Shown: positions 61,053 to 64,000 of the stretch, one piece after another
How the letters are laid out: each line of letters begins with the position of its first letter
Numbering within the stretch: position 1 is the first letter of the stretch
Assembly: GCF_024362695.1 (NCBI RefSeq)
Contig: NC_065431.1
Location: 4,780,624-4,844,623 of the forward strand
From: Pectinophora gossypiella
Lineage: Eukaryota > Arthropoda > Insecta > Lepidoptera > Gelechiidae
DNA length: 64,000 nt
Direction of reading: 5' to 3'
Program-made: the position numbers and the translations under genes
Notes under the pieces: model-generated
Told to the model about the DNA's origin: nothing
The model's database searches: none
The model's input: the letters and a program-made list of their open reading frames with translations, nothing else

Positions 61053-62523
61053 ATACATACATAATACATATGGGTCATACACAAACACGTGTTCAGATGT
61101 GATCACTTTAAAAATATAGTCTATATAATTATATATTACTTCATATTCGCAAAAACTAACGATTATTATTATAATGCACTGAAAATTTAAAATATACGAT
61201 TTATCTTACTATTTAAATTATTTTAATTTATGTTAAATTGTCTCCTTCTGTGGGCTGTTCAGATCCGTGGTTACTATATTCTAAGGGGCTATGCTTTGTT
61301 TTGGAAGATACAAACTGGAAGGTTATTTCCTTCTATATTGTATTTTATCCTAACGTATAATATTTTAAAAACTTAAAAATATTGAACATGTTAAACAATC
61401 AAAAAAATAAAATAAACATTCGGTTATATGGGTTAGCGACTTTTCTGTGGACCCAAAAAACTGACCGAATTTCCCATCTGCTAAAACTACCACAAAACTT
61501 ATATATTTTTTACTGGCCACACCGATTAGGTGTCGGTTTCCGGCATCGATTTACCAGAGATACGTCTAGAATATATCTTTATACAACTATTTATCTAGTA
61601 TTAATTAATTTTGTCAGAGTTCAGTGGCTCTTTCCTGTTCCTAGTATTTCTTGATATGTAGACTATTAATATTAGTAAAAACATACCGCCCTAAAGGGCT
61701 ACGGGGATTATTTTACAAATCCACTTTTCTTCTCTTCTAACTTCAAAAGTTAAAAAAACTGTGGTTCATTTCATATTCGTCATTCCCTTCTGTGGATATC
61801 TTTCCTGTGAATTCACGTGTCCACAAGAGATACTTATGTCCACAGAATGTATGTTTTTAATTGTCATCACATGAAATGGGGCTTTTTAGACTTATTTATT
61901 TGTTGAGGTGGTTCTATTTTAATGAAAATAATTTGTATTTTCTTGCATCTTGTTATGGCATGCCTTCAAAATCGAGATTATCTTGTTTCAAGTAAAAAAT
62001 AATTAATTTAGAGTGCTATTCGATTCATGAAGCATAATCTTACGCCCTACTTACTACATATCGGTTTTGCCGACAATTATTGAATAAGTATACTTAAATA
62101 TGGAACAGAAGTCCAGTCAGATCATTTTGGTGGATCAAAAGGACAACTATCTTTGCACAATAACGTTTATTAAGTATTCTACTGATTCTCATCCATCACA
62201 GAATACAATAAATACGACATCTATCAGCACAGTTTCTCAATATTTAATATATGACCCAGTACTCATTTGTGCCGACTTAAAACTTGTACTAAAACAAATA
62301 AAATTATTTCCTCCGGCTTTCAAAGACTTATACTTATTAATACCATTACAGTTTGCGGAAAAACCAATTGCAAGGGCATTATGGTAATTCCAATTGATGA
62401 TGTGCATGTGCCTGAAATACAAAATATATGCAAATACTGCTCCCTTTTTAAAGGGACATTTCAAAATCACCAAATTTTCTGGAGCTCCTAACACAATCCA
62501 TGCAAAAAGGTTGATCTGGTACA
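61053..62523. other. Gene-free stretch with unassigned frames
   Basis: AT-rich. A plus-strand frame at 62100-62387 (95 residues) and an overlapping minus frame (62237-62524) match nothing known to me. No TPR exon of the rapsyn-like gene was seen. Confidence 0.35.
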
Positions 62524-62697
62524 CTATGTGCCGCTCGCACTAAGTGTCCTCATTTTCAAAACGGCCAAACGCCAATTGTTGTATCCAGCGACTCCGTCGA
62601 GTTTTGCATTAGGGTCCAGGCCCACTATGGCCAGTTCAGTTGTTTCTTCTCTTGGAACCCTTTCTGCTTCGACGGTCACTGGACCTTTAGACACCAT
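62524..62697 (-). pseudogene. Possible Ty1/copia gag fragment
   Basis: The minus-strand ATG at 62697 opens 57 residues ending at a TAG. The part AKLDGVAGYNNWRLAVLKMR resembles the KL-G-xxN-Y-xxW-K conserved start of copia-type gag proteins. It is short and without the following zinc knuckle. The assignment is tentative. Confidence 0.35.
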
Positions 62698-62879
62698 CTT
62701 TGGAACCTATGTTTGTACGTCAGCCACTTACAGCACGAAAAAGGTTAGTGTTTGAAAATATCTACTTTGGTGACTCCCTTTCTTTGACACCGCCCAAAAT
62801 TGTTGAAAAATGACCAGCGGATGAATGTGATGATAAGCACTCACCACCTAAAATAACCGAAAGACGTAATTTACCACAT

Positions 62880-63045
62880 ACCGACCATTATAGATGGCGA
62901 CGCGGCTCACCATCTAGGAATCACGTTGGTCCAACGGAAAGAAGCACGACTATATTCCAATTGGGCTAGTCTGAGGGTACTTAGTTTATCTTACGATGGT
63001 TGTACCTCACTCAACCCTAATTGAGATTTACTCGTGGAGCTTATG
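62880..63045 (+). repeat. Dispersed repeat family R3, rearranged
   Basis: CGACCATTATAGATGGCGAC and AGTTTATCTTACGATGGTTG blocks with internal duplication. Confidence 0.5.
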
Positions 63046-63339
63046 GTAAATTGACGAAATCTCACCATCTAGGTATGCTAAAAAATATCCAGCAATCTTT
63101 GATGATGGTGATCATGAAAACTTACCACCAAAGAATCAGCGATTACTGATAAATATTTTTTTGTCTTCTATGGATAGGTACTGTAGCTTCTGATCACGTG
63201 GTTCTTTGATAAGTAATTTAACATACTTATGGCTTTTAAAATCGAAGTTTTTGTTAAAACCTTTAATTTGATATACCTTTGTTATAGTTTATTGAAATAA
63301 GTCAATAATTAAGATAGGTATGTAAATCTATAATAGCGT

Positions 63340-64000
63340 AAGGTTACTCATTCACTGACTGACTGACTCACTCATCAGAAAATTTCAGAAACTACAAGTA
63401 ATCTTTAATTTTGCATGGGGCATAGGGTTTCTTTTAGGATATAGATACTCTCTAAGACGGGATTTTGCGAAATTTTACTTCTAAGGGAGTAAAAAGAGGT
63501 TGCAAAGTTTGTATGAAACTTCTATAGTTTTAACAAGTAGATGGGATTCCAAAGTACTAGAAAATGTTCATTATTTAAAGAAATTAAAAAATATTTACCA
63601 CATTTCTTTACAACCTAGAAATAGAAATCACAAAGAGGTAACGTGACATAAAAGGTGTAAGTTTGTGTGGAGTACTTATATATTTTTTTAAAGCTGTCTA
63701 CTCGAAAATCGCATAATACACTACCTATGCGAAGGGGCTCTAGAGTTTATACTAGTATAAACATAAAATAAATGGAAAACATAAGTGTCTAGAAGGAGTA
63801 ATGTTGATTTCTTGACTGATTTTGATCTTTTCTGTGGCTTATGTCACTTCTGTGAACATCAAAAATTTAAAAAGTGCCATAATTGTTATAATTTCCTAAA
63901 ACGATCTAGTTTCTTACTGTCATTGGGACATTTTGATTGATCTCTAATAAATAAACACAAATTTTCAATAAATTGGGATCTTTTTATTTTTCAATTTTTT
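63340..64000 (+). repeat. Helitron-like fragment and right edge
   Basis: ACTGACTGACTGACTCACTC followed by a TTTTGCGAAATTTTACTTCT stretch resembles the start of non-autonomous Helitrons such as 2630-3011, but no CTAG end was found (to about 63560). The rest to 64000 is AT-rich with nothing recognised. Confidence 0.4.

Noticed and set aside
62100..62387. A 95-residue gene near the right end
   Set aside because: No start context, homologue or splice structure; an overlapping minus frame of equal length is just as good.

Overview
This looks like nuclear DNA from an insect, most probably a moth or butterfly (Lepidoptera). The background is AT-rich. Genes are split into short GC-rich exons with GT-AG introns. 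About two thirds of the readable sequence is a mosaic of SINEs, 5'-truncated LINE tails, Helitron-like and hairpin MITE elements. The clade call rests on this texture and on remembered repeat types; no search was run.

Three host genes are supported. (1) Plus strand, 6564-14784: a complete eight-exon gene for a mitochondrial NAD-dependent isocitrate dehydrogenase gamma-type regulatory subunit (388 residues, all phases agree). (2) Minus strand, 46472-35496: six exons (267 codons) of a CUE-domain protein of the CUEDC2 family; its short last exon was not found. (3) Minus strand, 60669-54355: the last three exons of a rapsyn-like protein, with a complete C3H2C3 RING-H2 finger split over two exons; its earlier exons lie beyond the right edge.

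Region by region: 1-6480 is layered repeats, including a Helitron inside a MITE. 6480-14800 is the IDH gene; intron 6 carries a 21-bp minisatellite rich in splice-donor-like sites and a decayed second copy of exon 6. 14800-35400 is gene-poor: SINEs, hairpin MITEs, a 2.1-kb hAT-like element, a 21-nt periodic array with a long open frame, and an A+T satellite around a LINE remnant. 35496-46472 is the CUE gene, its introns filled with repeats; one transposon end sits about 5 nt inside a splice donor. 46600-54300 is AT-rich with a few MITEs. 55078-60097 is a 5.0-kb DIRS-type tyrosine-recombinase retrotransposon with terminal inverted repeats and an internal complementary region, nested in an older repeat in an intron of the rapsyn-like gene. 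60700-64000 has only fragments.

The three host genes have unrelated roles (TCA cycle, ubiquitin binding, synaptic scaffold) and show no sign of working together. Most of the new information is in how mobile DNA has reshaped their introns. No CRISPR array, operon, functional tRNA or functional rRNA gene was seen.
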